In this document: one piece after another, positions 52,261 through 52,352 of the stretch
How the letters are laid out: each line of letters starts with the position of its first letter
How positions within the stretch are numbered: the stretch's first letter is position 1
Assembly: GCA_013377095.1 (NCBI GenBank)
Contig: JACAAY010000025.1
Coordinates: 1 to 52,352, forward strand
Source of the DNA: Desulfuromonadales bacterium
GTDB lineage: Bacteria > Desulfobacterota > Desulfuromonadia > Geobacterales > Pseudopelobacteraceae
DNA length: 52,352 nt
Direction: 5' to 3'
Notes under the pieces: model-generated
The model's input: the letters and a program-made list of their open reading frames with translations, nothing else
What the model was told of the DNA's origin: nothing
Database searches by the model: none
Program-made: the position numbers and the translations under genes

Positions 52261-52352
52261 TCTGTGTGCTCTAGCGAGAGAATCGAGCGGGTGAGGCACC
52301 AGTCAAACAGGTCTCCCACAGAGGCACAGAGAACTGATAAAAATCCGGAATG
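52261..52352. repeat. CACAGAG repeat right of the GxxExxY gene, runs off the window
   Basis: Bases 52261-52295 are identical to 51751-51785. The block continues with CAAACAGGTCTCCCACAGAGG and the AACTGAT...CCGGAATG motif also found at 51702-51721. The repeat continues beyond the window edge, so a further gene copy cannot be excluded. Confidence 0.85.

Noticed and set aside
51683..52352. CRISPR-like look of the spaced CACAGAG repeats
   Set aside because: Repeats are short, alternate in orientation, have unequal spacing, and there are no cas genes; a palindromic element fits better.

Overview
The window looks like the chromosome of a Geobacter-type bacterium (Desulfuromonadota; Geobacter, Trichlorobacter or Pelobacter propionicus-like). 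This is inferred from several features: a type IV pilus assembly ATPase, PEP-CTERM-like proteins ending in a PIPAA...GSGLLGL...RRR tail, secreted proteins with Geobacter-type repeats, a GEMM-like c-di-GMP riboswitch, and GC-rich coding with dispersed palindromic repeats. No species is assigned. No rRNA, tRNA, CRISPR or prophage was seen. One complete IS1182-type insertion sequence is present.

Layout. 1-1123: 5' part of pilB, minus strand, cut by the window edge. 1.6-6.8 kb: phosphate/polyphosphate genes (SixA-type phosphatase, CHAD protein, Ppx/GppA with HD domain, then on the other strand a PAP2 phosphatase, a second SixA and a secreted DUF3108-like protein). 7.0-17.1 kb: a sorting-tail protein coupled to a SUMF1-domain protein, a PHP-glycosyltransferase fusion, another PEP-CTERM-like protein, a polynucleotide-kinase-like ATPase, an orphan histidine kinase and response regulator pair, and a SEC-C/TPR/O-GlcNAc-transferase-like protein. 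17.3-25.3 kb: two paralogous surface proteins, an IS1182 element, a PstS-like binding protein and a 53-aa protein.

25.9-46.7 kb is the most striking part. It holds a lipoprotein with two SlyD/FKBP-like modules plus thioredoxin, a TpsB transporter with an extra POTRA, a 3433-aa TpsA filamentous haemagglutinin-like exoprotein, then an ExbB whose N terminus is a DUF2341-LamG extracytoplasmic region, ExbD, TonB, an outer-membrane porin-like protein and a parvulin chaperone. All are on the plus strand. This reads as one surface-protein system combining two-partner secretion with its own proton-motive-force transducer and chaperones. 47.4-51.7 kb: nucleotide-sugar genes (glmS, galU, a stand-alone ManC-type cupin, gmd). 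The right edge carries a GxxExxY putative PD-(D/E)XK nuclease-fold gene embedded in CACAGAG repeats.

Regulation. Six promoters share one layout: a TTTTAY-like unit, 16 bases, TGTAAC, 7 bases, then an extended -10 (TGNTANNGT). The 11/22-bp phasing and the 10-base gap to the -10 match PhoB-type boxes. They precede a PEP-CTERM-like gene, the kinase-like gene, the 53-aa gene (twice), the ExbB-fusion operon and glmS. Related 11-bp direct repeats lie near pilB and both sixA genes. With the polyphosphate genes and the PstS-like protein this suggests a phosphate-linked regulon, which is an inference. Two copies of a CACGAAG inverted repeat and one CCCCCT palindromic element are further dispersed repeats.
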